A stretch of DNA of 58,940 nt, from positions 1-58,940 of the forward strand of contig JAISUM010000072.1 in assembly GCA_031272095.1 (NCBI GenBank), written 5' to 3'. Positions within the stretch are counted from its first letter, which is position 1. Each line of letters begins with the position of its first letter. The position numbers were made by a program, and so were the translations under genes. The DNA is from Candidatus Symbiothrix sp. (GTDB lineage: Bacteria; Bacteroidota; Bacteroidia; Bacteroidales; Azobacteroidaceae). The notes beneath the pieces were generated by a model, which made no database searches, had not been told where the DNA came from, and was given only the letters and a program-made list of their open reading frames with translations. This document shows positions 18,248-26,721 of this stretch, one piece after another.

Positions 18248-18598
18248 ATGCAATATTTGGAATTGAAGGGGATGATTTTTCACGCTTATCACGGCGTCAT
18301 GGCGCAAGAACGGATGGTAGGAAATACCTATACGGTCGATTTGAAATTGTTTTTTGAGCTGACGCCGGCTGCTTTGTCCGACAATTTGGATGACACGATC
18401 AATTATGCGGTCGTTTATGAAACGGTCAAACACGAGATGGCTACGCCGTCGAATTTGATTGAACATGTGGCGTATCGCATTGTTTCTGCGCTGAAAAAGC
18501 AGTTTGAGAACATCGAAAGCGTCGAAATTCGTCTATCAAAAAAAAATCCGCCGGTGAGCGGCGATGTGCAGGAATCGGCAGTTTTTATCAAACTCTAA
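18248..18598 (+). CDS. folB: Dihydroneopterin aldolase
   Basis: A 116-residue FolB that cleaves dihydroneopterin to hydroxymethyl-dihydropterin in folate synthesis. Family marks are MQYLELKGMIFHAYHGVMAQERMVG at the start region, NYAVVYETVKHEM near 60, LIEHVAYRI, and the final VEIRLSKKNPPVSGDV with the conserved Lys. The start at 18248 is chosen over a TTG at 18224 because the latter lies within the promoter -7 element. The 3' end overlaps the convergent tsaD gene by 4 bp. Confidence 0.94.
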   Translation: MQYLELKGMIFHAYHGVMAQERMVGNTYTVDLKLFFELTPAALSDNLDDTINYAVVYETVKHEMATPSNLIEHVAYRIVSALKKQFENIESVEIRLSKKNPPVSGDVQESAVFIKL

Positions 18599-19623
18599 CA
18601 AGTGATGCGGGCAAATGGAGCGACGTCCATCGGACAAAACTCTTGTTCCATATACTTAAAATAGCCGCTCATAGCCACCATTGCCGCATTGTCGGTCGTG
18701 AAAGCGAAGGGTGGGATGTGAATGTTCCATCCGTATTTTTTGGCATATTCGGCAAAAGCAGCGCGTAGTTCGGAATTGGCAGATACGCCTCCGGCAACTG
18801 CGATTTCGTTGATCTGCAAATCGTTGGCGGCTTGGAGCAGTTTATCCATCAAAATATCAATGATGGTTGTTTGCAGGCTGGCGCACAAATCGGATTTGTT
18901 TTCTTCGATAAAATTCGGATTTTCTTTTTTATGATCACGCAGAAGGTACAAAAAAGAGGTTTTCAAGCCGCTAAAACTGTAATTGTAATCGGCAATGTGT
19001 GGTTTGCTGAACGTGAAAGCTCGCGGATTGCCCGTCTTTGCCATACGGTCGATCATCGGACCGCCCGGGTAAGGCAAGCCCATCACTTTGGCGCATTTGT
19101 CGAAAGCTTCGCCCGCCGCATCGTCAATCGTTTGCCCAATGACTTCCATTTCTTTGTGCGATTTGACCAAAATGATTTGCGAATTGCCGCCCGAAACCAG
19201 CAGACACAAGAATGGGAATGTCGGAATTTGTTTATCCACATTCGGCTCCCTTATATAATGAGCCAGAACATGCGCCTGCAAGTGATTGATTTCGATCATC
19301 GGGATATTCCGCGCCGTAGCCCAGCCTTTGGCAAAGGAGACGCCAACCAACAAAGATCCCAACAGTCCGGGTCCGCGTGTGAAAGCAATTGCCGAAATAT
19401 CCTTTTGCCTGACACCGGCTTGTTTGATAGCCGTATCGACGACTGGAATAATGTTCTGCTGATGCGCCCGCGAAGCCAATTCCGGCACCACGCCGCCATA
19501 GCGTTCATGCACTTTTTGACTTGCAATTACATTCGACAACAAAACATCGTTGCACAAGACTGCCGCCGATGTATCGTCGCAAGAAGATTCGATGCCTACT
19601 ATTATTATGTCCTTTTTATCCAT
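18595..19623 (-). CDS. tsaD: tRNA N6-adenosine threonylcarbamoyltransferase TsaD
   Basis: A 342-residue ASKHA-fold enzyme that transfers threonylcarbamoyl to A37 of ANN-decoding tRNAs. It shows GIESSCDDTSAAV at the start, VVPELASRAHQQNI, the metal-binding HxxxH in NHLQAHVLAH near 115, LVSGGNSQI, and AVAGGVSANSELR near 270. The start is the ATG at 19623; the codon before it is a TTG. A minus-strand TACCTTTG at 19660-19653 precedes it by 29 bases. Confidence 0.97.
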   Translation of the reverse strand: MDKKDIIIVGIESSCDDTSAAVLCNDVLLSNVIASQKVHERYGGVVPELASRAHQQNIIPVVDTAIKQAGVRQKDISAIAFTRGPGLLGSLLVGVSFAKGWATARNIPMIEINHLQAHVLAHYIREPNVDKQIPTFPFLCLLVSGGNSQIILVKSHKEMEVIGQTIDDAAGEAFDKCAKVMGLPYPGGPMIDRMAKTGNPRAFTFSKPHIADYNYSFSGLKTSFLYLLRDHKKENPNFIEENKSDLCASLQTTIIDILMDKLLQAANDLQINEIAVAGGVSANSELRAAFAEYAKKYGWNIHIPPFAFTTDNAAMVAMSGYFKYMEQEFCPMDVAPFARITC

Positions 19624-19652
19624 CAATTTTTAAGCAATATGATTTGCGATTG

Positions 19653-19660
19653 CAAAGGTA
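19653..19660 (-). promoter_or_regulatory. Promoter -7 element of tsaD
   Basis: TACCTTTG on the minus strand, 29 bases before the start codon. No matching -33 element is apparent. Confidence 0.55.
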
Positions 19661-19683
19661 GTAAAAATTAATAGATTTTTGCC

Positions 19684-20166
19684 TTATTCTTCCGGCACTA
19701 ATACCACATGTGTCTTGTTTTTGAATAAAATAATTACTTTGTCAATATTTTCAGACAAAGATAATTGCGAGCTAATTGACTGATAATGAAGCTTTTCATC
19801 TTTGTTTTCGGCTTTCTGAACTACTTTTTCCTTGCGATATTTTAAATCATTCGGCTGATTGGTCGGATTTAGGGAATTGTGAGCAAACAAATCGCGGTTG
19901 TCCGTTGGAAACAAAATGGGTTTCTCGCTCAGCAGCATTGTGCCTGTCCCTGTTCGCAACCAGTCGGGATTAATATCAGGAAAAGCCTGTTCGATGCGTT
20001 GCCAATGTTTTTCGTTGGGCTGTTGGGTGCGTTTGCCATTAGCGACGATAAACGAAAGGCTTGTCTTGTCTATTCCGGTTTTATCGGAAAAGGCGGCTTG
20101 TGTCAAATGATAGTGGCTGATCACTTGTTTGATTCGCATGCGTTGTTCTTGTTCTTGAAGATCCAT
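19684..20166 (-). CDS. XRE-family helix-turn-helix regulator
   Basis: A 160-residue protein with an N-terminal Cro/CI-type helix-turn-helix (about residues 10-65: QVISHYHLTQAAFSDKTGID, then TSLSFIVANGKRT) and the DINPDWLRTGTGTML linker common in Bacteroidetes phage-type repressors. The C-terminal half is charged and unrecognised; no peptidase-type SK dyad is evident, so it is probably not a LexA-like self-cleaving repressor. The promoter is immediately upstream and lies among several TGYAAATTTRCA palindromes, which makes autoregulation likely. Its other targets are unknown. Confidence 0.82.
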   Translation of the reverse strand: MDLQEQEQRMRIKQVISHYHLTQAAFSDKTGIDKTSLSFIVANGKRTQQPNEKHWQRIEQAFPDINPDWLRTGTGTMLLSEKPILFPTDNRDLFAHNSLNPTNQPNDLKYRKEKVVQKAENKDEKLHYQSISSQLSLSENIDKVIILFKNKTHVVLVPEE

Positions 20167-20191
20167 AATGTATGATTTTTTATTTGGGATG

Positions 20192-20223
20192 CAAATGTAA
20201 TTTAAATATTTGATATTTGCAAA
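20192..20223 (-). promoter_or_regulatory. Promoter of XRE regulator
   Basis: Minus-strand TTTG at 20223-20220, 20 bases, TACATTTG at 20199-20192. The -33 element lies inside a variant palindrome TGCAAAATTTACA (20218-20230), a plausible operator. Confidence 0.65.
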
Positions 20224-20652
20224 ATTTACAGCGAATATTTTGCATGTAAATTATTTTGCAAATTTACAGTTTGCAAAATATGTAAATTTACAAACTAAAC
20301 TATTAAAGTGAATGGGATTCAGTTTTTATATACTTGTGAGAAGGAATATTGCCAAATATGACTATATTGAGAAATTGCTCCAATAAAACGATGTATCTTA
20401 TTGGTTTTTAGGTTATTAATCTGAAAAATAGGCTGTTTTATTATCTGAAACAAATGTAAATTTGCATTTACTCAAAAAAACAGGTGAAAAATACTTGTTA
20501 AAATACATCTTATTACTTTGGTTTTCAATAAATTATAAGTTAATAATTTGATTCTGAAAAGAGTGCAAATTGCCTCTTTTTGTGCAAATAATAATTTGTG
20601 AATTTATATGTAAATATTTAATGTTTTACAAACAAATATTTGCAAATTTGCA
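20218..20652. promoter_or_regulatory. Cluster of TGYAAATTTRCA palindromes in a 0.55-kb AT-rich gap
   Basis: The gap 20167-20718 has no credible gene. It holds TGCAAATTTACA (20257-20268), TGTAAATTTACA (20281-20292, perfect palindrome), TGTAAATTTGCA (20455-20466), TGCAAATTTGCA (20641-20652, perfect palindrome) and a 13-base variant at 20218-20230. The first two are 24 bp apart, two helical turns and a bit. They look like operators for a dimeric repressor, most simply the adjacent XRE protein. I see nothing else clear in the gap apart from the two flanking promoters. Confidence 0.6.
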
Positions 20653-20681
20653 AGTTGCAAAGGAAAATATATTTGTTGTAA

Positions 20682-20712
20682 TTGCGAAGTTAAAGAAAAA
20701 TGTTTACCTTTG
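20682..20712 (+). promoter_or_regulatory. rnpB promoter
   Basis: TTG at 20682-20684, 20 bases, TACCTTTG at 20705-20712. Predicted transcription start (about 20718) coincides with the 5' end of the RNase P RNA. Confidence 0.8.
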
Positions 20713-20718
20713 CAGTCG

Positions 20719-21072
20719 GTAGTCAATCGGTCTGTCGCTTTTTCAAGAAAAAAAGAGGAAAGTCCGGACAACAGAGAGCGCCCTACTATCTAACGGATAG
20801 CTGTTTGCGAGAGCAGAGTCAGGTAGAAGAAAATAACCGCCTCTGAAAAGAGGTAAGGGTGAGAAGGTGAGGTAAGAGCTTACCGTTCTTGCAGCGATGT
20901 GAGAAGCCGTACCGCTTAGGGGTTGCAATATCGTGTATATCAGCGCAATAAGGATGGCTCGTCCTTGCTGAGGGGTAGATAGCTTGAGTTTCGGTGTGAG
21001 CCGAAATCCAGATAAATGACAGACGCCCCGATGATTCGGGATACAGAATCCGGCTTACAGATTGACTGCTTT
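20719..21072 (+). ncRNA. rnpB: RNase P RNA (class A)
   Basis: The catalytic RNA of RNase P, which trims tRNA 5' ends. The universal core elements are present: GAGGAAAGTCCGGACA (20755 on) for the P4/J3-4 region and ACAGAATCCGGCTTACAG (21044 on) for the 3' P4 strand. The P1 helix closes the molecule: AGTCAATC (20721-20728) pairs with GATTGACT (21060-21067). A T-rich stretch follows P1 and probably ends transcription. Exact ends are inferred from the promoter and P1. Confidence 0.95.
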
Positions 21073-21104
21073 TTTTATTAGAAATAATCGTCAAAAAACA
21101 ATAT

Positions 21105-22442
21105 ATGTCATTGAAACATAATGGTTTAACAGAAAGGATAAAAGTACTTTGGCTATTTATTACGGAAGACATTTGGCGGACAACTCCCTCCGAATTGACC
21201 GATAAACAGCGAAAAAGTTATACTATTCTCAAAATTATTACGCTGGCTATTCGGCGCTATCGTGCCGATCACCTGCAACGGAACGCTTCGGCGCTGACTT
21301 ACAGCATGTTTTTGTCGCTGATTCCGACTTTAGCCGTCTTATTGTCTATTGCCAAAGGTTTTGGTTTTCAGAATATTGTAGAAAGTCAGTTGTTTCAATA
21401 TTTTCCCGGACAACAAGAGGTTTTCAGTCAAGCATTCACGTTTGTCGATTCGTATATGCAGCATGCGAAAGGCGGCGTTTTTTTAGGTTTGGGACTTCTT
21501 TTACTGTTTTATACGGTCTATATGTTGATTGCGAACATCGAAAACACCTTTAATATGGTGTGGCAAATTCCCAAAGGAAGAAAATTTTCGCGGCAGCTAA
21601 CCGACTATTTTTCAGCGTTTTTGCTGTTACCGGTGTTTCTGGTATGTTCGGCGGGCTTGTCGTTTCTCACGGCGACCACTTTTGATACTTTGAAAGAATA
21701 TCAGGTAATCGGCATGGTTTCCGAAATTGGAGCAACAGTTATCCCACTGTTAGTTAGTATTTTAATGTTCACAGGACTGTATATTTTTATTCCGAACACG
21801 TCAGTGCGCTTGCGGCATGCCATTGTAGGAGGTGTTTTTGCCGGTATTTTTTTCCATTTGCTTCAACATGTGTATATCAGCGGGCAAATTTGGGTGTCGA
21901 GTTACAATGCTATTTACGGTAGCTTTGCATTTATCCCTTTGCTGTTGTTGTGGATGCAATTGTCGTGGGTGATCTGCCTGATCGGAGCAGAAATCACATT
22001 TGCTTGTCAAAATGTACAAAATTTTGATTATGAGTTAGATAGCCAAAATATTTCACGCAGATATTTAGATTTTGTGATATTGTCGATGGCAGCTTTAATT
22101 TTTCAACGCTTTGAAACGGGCGAAAAAGCTTACAGCGATACGGAAATTTCAACGCTATATAAAATACCTATTCGATTGACCAAAAGGGTATTATTAATGC
22201 TTGTGGATTTGGGGTTTATCAACGAAATAAAAGACGACAACAACGAATGTAACTACCAACCGGCGGTAGATATTAACCATGTAACGGTGGCGCATCTGTT
22301 TGAAGTCTTGGAAAAATCCGGCGCCGAGAATTTTAAAATAGAAAAGAACAAAAAATTTCAATCGGAATGGAATCTAATACTTCAATCTCGAAAGGATATG
22401 TTCTTGAATAATAATGAGTTATTAGTTAAAGATTTGAAGTAG
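21105..22442 (+). CDS. YihY/BrkB family inner membrane protein
   Basis: A 445-residue polytopic protein of the YihY/virulence factor BrkB family (the family once misnamed RNase BN). It has RNASALTYSMFLSLIPTLAVLLSIAKGFG near residue 60 and about six hydrophobic segments to residue 300, including GSFAFIPLLLLWMQLSWVICLIGAEI. A C-terminal cytoplasmic extension of about 130 residues resembles a winged helix and is usual in Bacteroidetes members. Function is not established. It begins 33 bp after rnpB and may be transcribed by read-through from it. Confidence 0.88.
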   Translation: MSLKHNGLTERIKVLWLFITEDIWRTTPSELTDKQRKSYTILKIITLAIRRYRADHLQRNASALTYSMFLSLIPTLAVLLSIAKGFGFQNIVESQLFQYFPGQQEVFSQAFTFVDSYMQHAKGGVFLGLGLLLLFYTVYMLIANIENTFNMVWQIPKGRKFSRQLTDYFSAFLLLPVFLVCSAGLSFLTATTFDTLKEYQVIGMVSEIGATVIPLLVSILMFTGLYIFIPNTSVRLRHAIVGGVFAGIFFHLLQHVYISGQIWVSSYNAIYGSFAFIPLLLLWMQLSWVICLIGAEITFACQNVQNFDYELDSQNISRRYLDFVILSMAALIFQRFETGEKAYSDTEISTLYKIPIRLTKRVLLMLVDLGFINEIKDDNNECNYQPAVDINHVTVAHLFEVLEKSGAENFKIEKNKKFQSEWNLILQSRKDMFLNNNELLVKDLK

Positions 22443-23616
22443 TCATTGTGCCAATATAAGCGTGGTAACGGCTGTCATTTTTGATGGGACAAAGCGGCAA
22501 ATAGTGTTCATCTGTATGTAGAAGATTTTGGTGCTGTTGCCATACTCGATGCGGATCGGTGAAATAATCAATCTGCAAAAACGCTTTATTATTTTTATGT
22601 AATTGTTTATTATACAGCTTATTATACAACATAATAGCCAAATATCCCATTGTTTTTCTCATATTAATTTCCACACACGGGTGCATACGGTATTGTCTGT
22701 CCGCCGAATAAATCATCATATCCACGCCAAGAATGCCTTGGTAATGGAGTGAATATTGCCTGTGCAGCAATTCTGTTAATTTCTGTTTTACGCTGAATAT
22801 CAACTGTTTATCTATATATTTGAAAAGTGTTTCTTGTATATCATTTTGATCGGTAATCACACTGCCTTTGTACCTGCCTTTCGTATCTGTCAGAAATAAA
22901 GAATAGCCGATAAATTTTGTAGCTAATTCATTGATTTCAAATTGCATAGAAAAATCAATACATTTGTTTAAAGCTCTTTCTAAAGAAACAGCTGATTGTT
23001 TTTTCAGCATGCCCTGAATAATTTGGCGTTCCGAACGTGCCAAAGGCTTTTGCAGTAACCACAACAGACCGCGTCCGGACGAAGAATATGGTGATTTAAG
23101 TAATTGATTTTCAAGCGATTGAAGTATTTTCTGCTCTATGGATTGCAGATCTTCGCAACGAACAGGCAACAGCGAGGCGTCAATATCCGGAATAGCCTCA
23201 ATTAGTTCCTTCAGCACGCTGTGGCTGCTCCATCGACTGCTTAACTCTCGATAAATATTTTTCCATTGTGATATATTCCATTGAAAATCAAACTTTTGAT
23301 TGAGATTGTTGAAGTAATGAATACTTGCTGGTGATAATCCCCAAAAGTCAATGGTTTCATGCTGCAATACTTGTTTTTTAGCATGTAATTCATTGATAGA
23401 TAAAGTATTATGACTAATATTACTGAAACCGGATATGGATTTGAGAAAATCAAAAGTCAATGGCGTATCCGTCCAAATATAGTCATCCGATTCGGCATAC
23501 CAAGCCGGAAGAAACGACAAATCTTGCTGCATTTTGATTTGTTGTGCAGGCGGTCGGTAATTGGGCGAATTATTCAAAACAGCTGTTTCGTGTCCCGGAT
23601 TGAAATAATGAATCAT
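22426..23616 (-). CDS. ATP-grasp-like protein of unknown function
   Basis: A 396-residue soluble protein that I cannot assign to a named family. It begins MIHYFNPGHETAVLNNSPNY. The middle and end carry features like those of ATP-grasp ligases: LLKSPYSSSGRGLLWL (near residue 180, similar to the flexible lid/Lys region), GILGVDMMIY near 295, and CVEINMRKTMGYLAI near 320, where the EIN motif would bind metal. Base composition is more AT-rich than neighbouring housekeeping genes. Its ATG overlaps the stop of the ABC ATPase gene (ATGA), so the two products are made together and may work together. The 3' end overlaps the convergent YihY gene. Confidence 0.6.
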   Translation of the reverse strand: MIHYFNPGHETAVLNNSPNYRPPAQQIKMQQDLSFLPAWYAESDDYIWTDTPLTFDFLKSISGFSNISHNTLSINELHAKKQVLQHETIDFWGLSPASIHYFNNLNQKFDFQWNISQWKNIYRELSSRWSSHSVLKELIEAIPDIDASLLPVRCEDLQSIEQKILQSLENQLLKSPYSSSGRGLLWLLQKPLARSERQIIQGMLKKQSAVSLERALNKCIDFSMQFEINELATKFIGYSLFLTDTKGRYKGSVITDQNDIQETLFKYIDKQLIFSVKQKLTELLHRQYSLHYQGILGVDMMIYSADRQYRMHPCVEINMRKTMGYLAIMLYNKLYNKQLHKNNKAFLQIDYFTDPHRVWQQHQNLLHTDEHYLPLCPIKNDSRYHAYIGTMTTSNL

Positions 23617-24326
23617 TGTGGTAGCGGATAACAGATGATCTGTTTCAATTCATCGGCGGAAACCGGACGGATACCTTCCGTATCCATAAATAGCAGATTA
23701 TCAGCAAGTTGAATAGCGATATCCACATCATGAGTTGAAAGAAAAATCAGCTTGTTCATGGTGGAACTCAAATGGCGCAGCAAGGACATAATTTCCATTT
23801 TGCTTGGAAAATCTAAAAAAGCAGTTGGTTCGTCTAATATAATGATAGGCGTTTGTTGGGCTAAAGCTTTGGCAATCATTACTTTTTGACGCTCTCCATC
23901 GCTTAATGTTGCCATCATTCGCGTTGCCATGTCTTCTATATGTACCTGTTGCATCGCCTCTCGGACGATTTTTTCGTCTTGTCGGCTCAATTTTCCCCAA
24001 AATCCGGTGTATGGCGAGCGTCCTATCGCGACGACTTCGGCAAGCGACAAATCCTGTACGTCGATTTTTTCCGTCAGCACGACGCTGATCAGGCGGGCGC
24101 GTTCCGAATCGGATAGAGAAAAAAGCTTAATATTATCGAATATAACTTCCCCTGATAGAGGAGGTTGTGAAGCGGAAAGTGTGCGCAATAAAGTAGATTT
24201 TCCAATGCCATTTTTGCCCAGCAAGCAAGTGAGTTCTCCGTTTCGGATTTCTGCGTTCAGATGCTTGGCAACGGTGCGATGTTTATAGCCGGTGCTTAAC
24301 TCTCTTAAAATCAATGATTTATTCAT
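23613..24326 (-). CDS. ABC transporter ATPase (FecE/BtuD-like), orphan
   Basis: A 237-residue ABC ATPase of the iron-siderophore/cobalamin importer type. It has Walker A GKNGIGKST at residues 37-45, the Q-loop region, signature LSDGERQKVMIAKALAQ near 137, Walker B IIILDEP, and the switch His in STHDVD. No FecCD-type permease or binding protein is encoded nearby, so it is an orphan here or serves a permease elsewhere. It lies 3 bp after pyrD and overlaps the ATP-grasp-like gene by 4 bp. Confidence 0.88.
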   Translation of the reverse strand: MNKSLILRELSTGYKHRTVAKHLNAEIRNGELTCLLGKNGIGKSTLLRTLSASQPPLSGEVIFDNIKLFSLSDSERARLISVVLTEKIDVQDLSLAEVVAIGRSPYTGFWGKLSRQDEKIVREAMQQVHIEDMATRMMATLSDGERQKVMIAKALAQQTPIIILDEPTAFLDFPSKMEIMSLLRHLSSTMNKLIFLSTHDVDIAIQLADNLLFMDTEGIRPVSADELKQIICYPLPQ

Positions 24327-24329
24327 GAA

Positions 24330-25241
24330 TCATACCTGCAATGAAGCTGTCAATTCCTGCACGGAAGAGAAACCATGTCGTTCCAAATATTCATTGATTC
24401 CTTCGGCGACTTTGACGGATATGGTCGGGTCGATAAAGTTATAAGTGCCTATCTGTATGGCAGTTGCACCTGCAATAATAAACTCAATTGCGTCTTTGGC
24501 ACAAGATATTCCGCCCATTCCGATCACCGGAATTTTCACAGCTTTGGCAGTTTGATAGACCATTCGCAGTGCGACCGGTTTGATGCAGGCTCCCGATAAT
24601 CCGCCTGTTATTGTCGATAATACCGGTTTGCGAGTTTCTGTATTGACTGCCATTCCTAATAAAGTATTGATTAAAGAAACGGCGTCAGCTCCTTCTGTTT
24701 CAACGGCTTGTGCTATTTTGGTGATGTCCGTAACATTGGGTGAAAGTTTCACAATCAGCGTTTTGTTATAGACTTGACGCACGGCTTTTACCACTGCTGC
24801 CGCACTTGCACAGTCGGTTCCGAATGCCATTCCGCCTTGTTTGACGTTGGGACAGGAGATATTCAGTTCGATTGCCGGAATCTTTTCTAAGTCGTTGATT
24901 CGTGCTGCGCATGCAACGTAATCGTCTATGGTTGAGCCACTTACATTGACAATCATACAAGTATTTATCTCTTTGATAGCAGGATAAATATGCGACACAA
25001 AATAATCGACGCCTTTGTTTTGTAAGCCGACTGCGTTCAACATTCCTGCCGGAGTTTCCGCCATACGGGGATACGCATTTCCTTCACGCGGATGCAAGGT
25101 CGTGCCTTTTACAACAATACCGCCAATTTCGGACAAATCAAAAAAATCCGCATATTCCAATCCATAACCGAATGTGCCTGATGCAGTTAGCACCGGATTT
25201 TTAAGTGTTAGTTGACCTATTTTTACCGTTAAATCTGCCAT
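24330..25241 (-). CDS. pyrD: Dihydroorotate dehydrogenase B, catalytic subunit
   Basis: A 303-residue class 1B dihydroorotate dehydrogenase (PyrDB) that makes orotate in pyrimidine synthesis, using FMN. The barrel begins [26 protein letters not shown]. The loop [17 protein letters not shown] near residue 128 holds the Cys base that marks class 1 enzymes. C-terminal [26 protein letters not shown] binds FMN phosphate. It overlaps pyrK by 13 bp, in keeping with the NAD-dependent PyrD-PyrK complex. Confidence 0.96.
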   Translation of the reverse strand: MADLTVKIGQLTLKNPVLTASGTFGYGLEYADFFDLSEIGGIVVKGTTLHPREGNAYPRMAETPAGMLNAVGLQNKGVDYFVSHIYPAIKEINTCMIVNVSGSTIDDYVACAARINDLEKIPAIELNISCPNVKQGGMAFGTDCASAAAVVKAVRQVYNKTLIVKLSPNVTDITKIAQAVETEGADAVSLINTLLGMAVNTETRKPVLSTITGGLSGACIKPVALRMVYQTAKAVKIPVIGMGGISCAKDAIEFIIAGATAIQIGTYNFIDPTISVKVAEGINEYLERHGFSSVQELTASLQV

Positions 25242-26008
25242 AGTAGTTCATTTATATTGAATACCGGACCTTCCGTACAGACGCAAGTATTGCCGTCGAC
25301 GGTTTTTTCCACACAGCACAGACAAGCGCCAATTCCGCATGCCATTGTGTTTTCTAATGAGACCTCACAAGGGATATTGTGGCGTTTGGCATAGCGAGCT
25401 ACCGCCATCATCATCGGTTTTGGTCCGCAAGTATAAATAAAATCCGCTTTTGTATTCGACAAAACGGAATGATTGCTGACAAAGCCTTTTTCGCCTATTG
25501 ATCCGTCTTCGGTTGTGATATACACGGCGCCGACTGCGGCGAAATCATCCAAGCAAAGCAGATCGTTGCGAGTGCGGGCTCCCAATAAAAATTCAGGTAT
25601 AAATCCTTGCTGTTTAAGTGTTTGTCCTAAGAAAAGTAAAGGAGCAATGCCCACGCCGCCACCGATTAAAAGCAATGTTTGTTTCGTCTTATCGGGCTTC
25701 GGGATAGAAAAACCTTTGCCTATCGGATAAATCAGATTCAGTTTCTCTCCGACAGTGAGCGACGCCAATTTTTGTGTTCCGTTGCCGACGATTTGCACTA
25801 ACAGACCGATTTCGCGTTTGTCGCGATGGACATAATGAATCGAAATCGGGCGGCGCAAAAACGTAGAGGGAGAATTTTCGATTTTTGCTTGCACAAATTG
25901 ACCCGGCTGCATTTCCGGCAATTCTTGATTCAGACGCAAGCGCAGCAGACAGTAGCGGACGTTCAGGGGGGTATTTTCAACCACAATCCAATCTGCCAAA
26001 TACTTCAT
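25229..26008 (-). CDS. pyrK: Dihydroorotate dehydrogenase B, electron transfer subunit
   Basis: A 259-residue flavoprotein that passes electrons from PyrD to NAD. Order: FAD-binding beta barrel with [14 protein letters not shown]-binding domain with [15 protein letters not shown] and YTCGPKPMM, then the 2Fe-2S cluster site [12 protein letters not shown]...TCVC near the end. The chosen start, [13 protein letters not shown], aligns with family members; an in-frame ATG 18 bases earlier (26026) is possible. The start lies only about 28 bases after a tRNA-Ser on the same strand, so tRNA and pyrKD are probably one primary transcript. Confidence 0.93.
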   Translation of the reverse strand: MKYLADWIVVENTPLNVRYCLLRLRLNQELPEMQPGQFVQAKIENSPSTFLRRPISIHYVHRDKREIGLLVQIVGNGTQKLASLTVGEKLNLIYPIGKGFSIPKPDKTKQTLLLIGGGVGIAPLLFLGQTLKQQGFIPEFLLGARTRNDLLCLDDFAAVGAVYITTEDGSIGEKGFVSNHSVLSNTKADFIYTCGPKPMMMAVARYAKRHNIPCEVSLENTMACGIGACLCCVEKTVDGNTCVCTEGPVFNINELLWQI

Positions 26009-26035
26009 TGTGTTGCAGTTATTCATTGATTTTTG

Positions 26036-26123
26036 CGGAAAGAACAGGATTCGAACCTGCGAAACCCTTTAGGGGTTTACACGCTTTCCAGGCGTGCCTC
26101 TTCAACCACTCGAGCATCTTTCC
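26036..26123 (-). tRNA. tRNA-Ser (GGA)
   Basis: An 88-base class II tRNA on the minus strand. Acceptor GGAAAGA pairs with TCTTTCC, discriminator G, anticodon stem-loop CTGGAAA gives anticodon GGA, a long variable arm (AACCCCTAAAGGGTTT) and the T-loop GGTTCGAATCC. CCA is not encoded. Confidence 0.95.
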
Positions 26124-26139
26124 ATATCAAAAGGCGGCG

Positions 26140-26170
26140 CGAAGGTACGAATAATTTGGCAAAAATCAAA
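26140..26170 (-). promoter_or_regulatory. Promoter of tRNA-Ser and probably pyrKD
   Basis: Minus-strand TTTG at 26170-26167, 19 bases, TACCTTCG at 26147-26140; one mismatch in the -7 element. Confidence 0.5.
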
Positions 26171-26190
26171 GTCTTTGGCAAGAAAAAAAA

Positions 26191-26721
26191 TCAAACAATA
26201 TCCAACATCCCTTCCGGCAGCTCCGTAAATATTTGTTTCAGGTCGTGATTGATGTGGGAAATAAAAGCAGGTGTAGCTGGTATAAGCAGTTCATTATCAG
26301 ACGTTTCTATAATAAATAAAACATTCTGAGTGGAGTCTTCGATGGCGACGATGCGTCCAATATTGCCTGCCTGTCGGTCAATCAGCGTATAATCGAGAAA
26401 ATAATCCCAAGTGGCAAAGTCGCTGTTGTTCGGGCGCGAAGAATTCAGGTATTTTTTTGCAAAATAGACCTCTTTGTTGGCAAAAGCGGAGGCTTGTGCT
26501 GCCGAATCAATGCGGTTTAACTTCACAAAAGCCGTCGTATCGGAGACAAAACGGCAAGATACTATCCGAAACGGAACAAAAATACCGTCCATTTCGCAAA
26601 TCAGAAAAGGATGTTCCGATTCGTCAAAAACGTCGTCGGTGAATGTAAAGGATAATTCGCCCCTCACGCCATGCGGTTTACCGAAACGTCCAATGCTGAT
26701 AAGTTCTTCTCTTGCAATCAT
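26191..26721 (-). CDS. rimM: 16S rRNA maturation factor RimM
   Basis: A 176-residue ribosome maturation factor acting on the 30S head. The N-terminal domain starts MIAREELISIGRFGKPHGVRGELSF, the family signature. A C-terminal PRC-barrel domain follows, with DYTLIDRQAGNIGRIVAIEDS and LIPATPAFI. Its ATG directly follows the murA stop, so it is co-transcribed with murA; the pairing of these two genes is common in Bacteroidetes. Confidence 0.94.
   Translation of the reverse strand: MIAREELISIGRFGKPHGVRGELSFTFTDDVFDESEHPFLICEMDGIFVPFRIVSCRFVSDTTAFVKLNRIDSAAQASAFANKEVYFAKKYLNSSRPNNSDFATWDYFLDYTLIDRQAGNIGRIVAIEDSTQNVLFIIETSDNELLIPATPAFISHINHDLKQIFTELPEGMLDIV

Noticed and set aside
18832-19671. 279-codon plus-strand open frame opposite tsaD
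   Set aside because: tsaD motifs are complete on the minus strand; the antisense product looks random and Arg/Gln/His-rich.
19684-20718. Prophage or genomic island at the XRE regulator
   Set aside because: No integrase, structural or attachment sequences are present; housekeeping genes flank it on both sides.
20743-21172. Minus-strand open frames across the RNase P RNA
   Set aside because: The region is fully explained by rnpB on the plus strand with its promoter and P1/P4 pairings.
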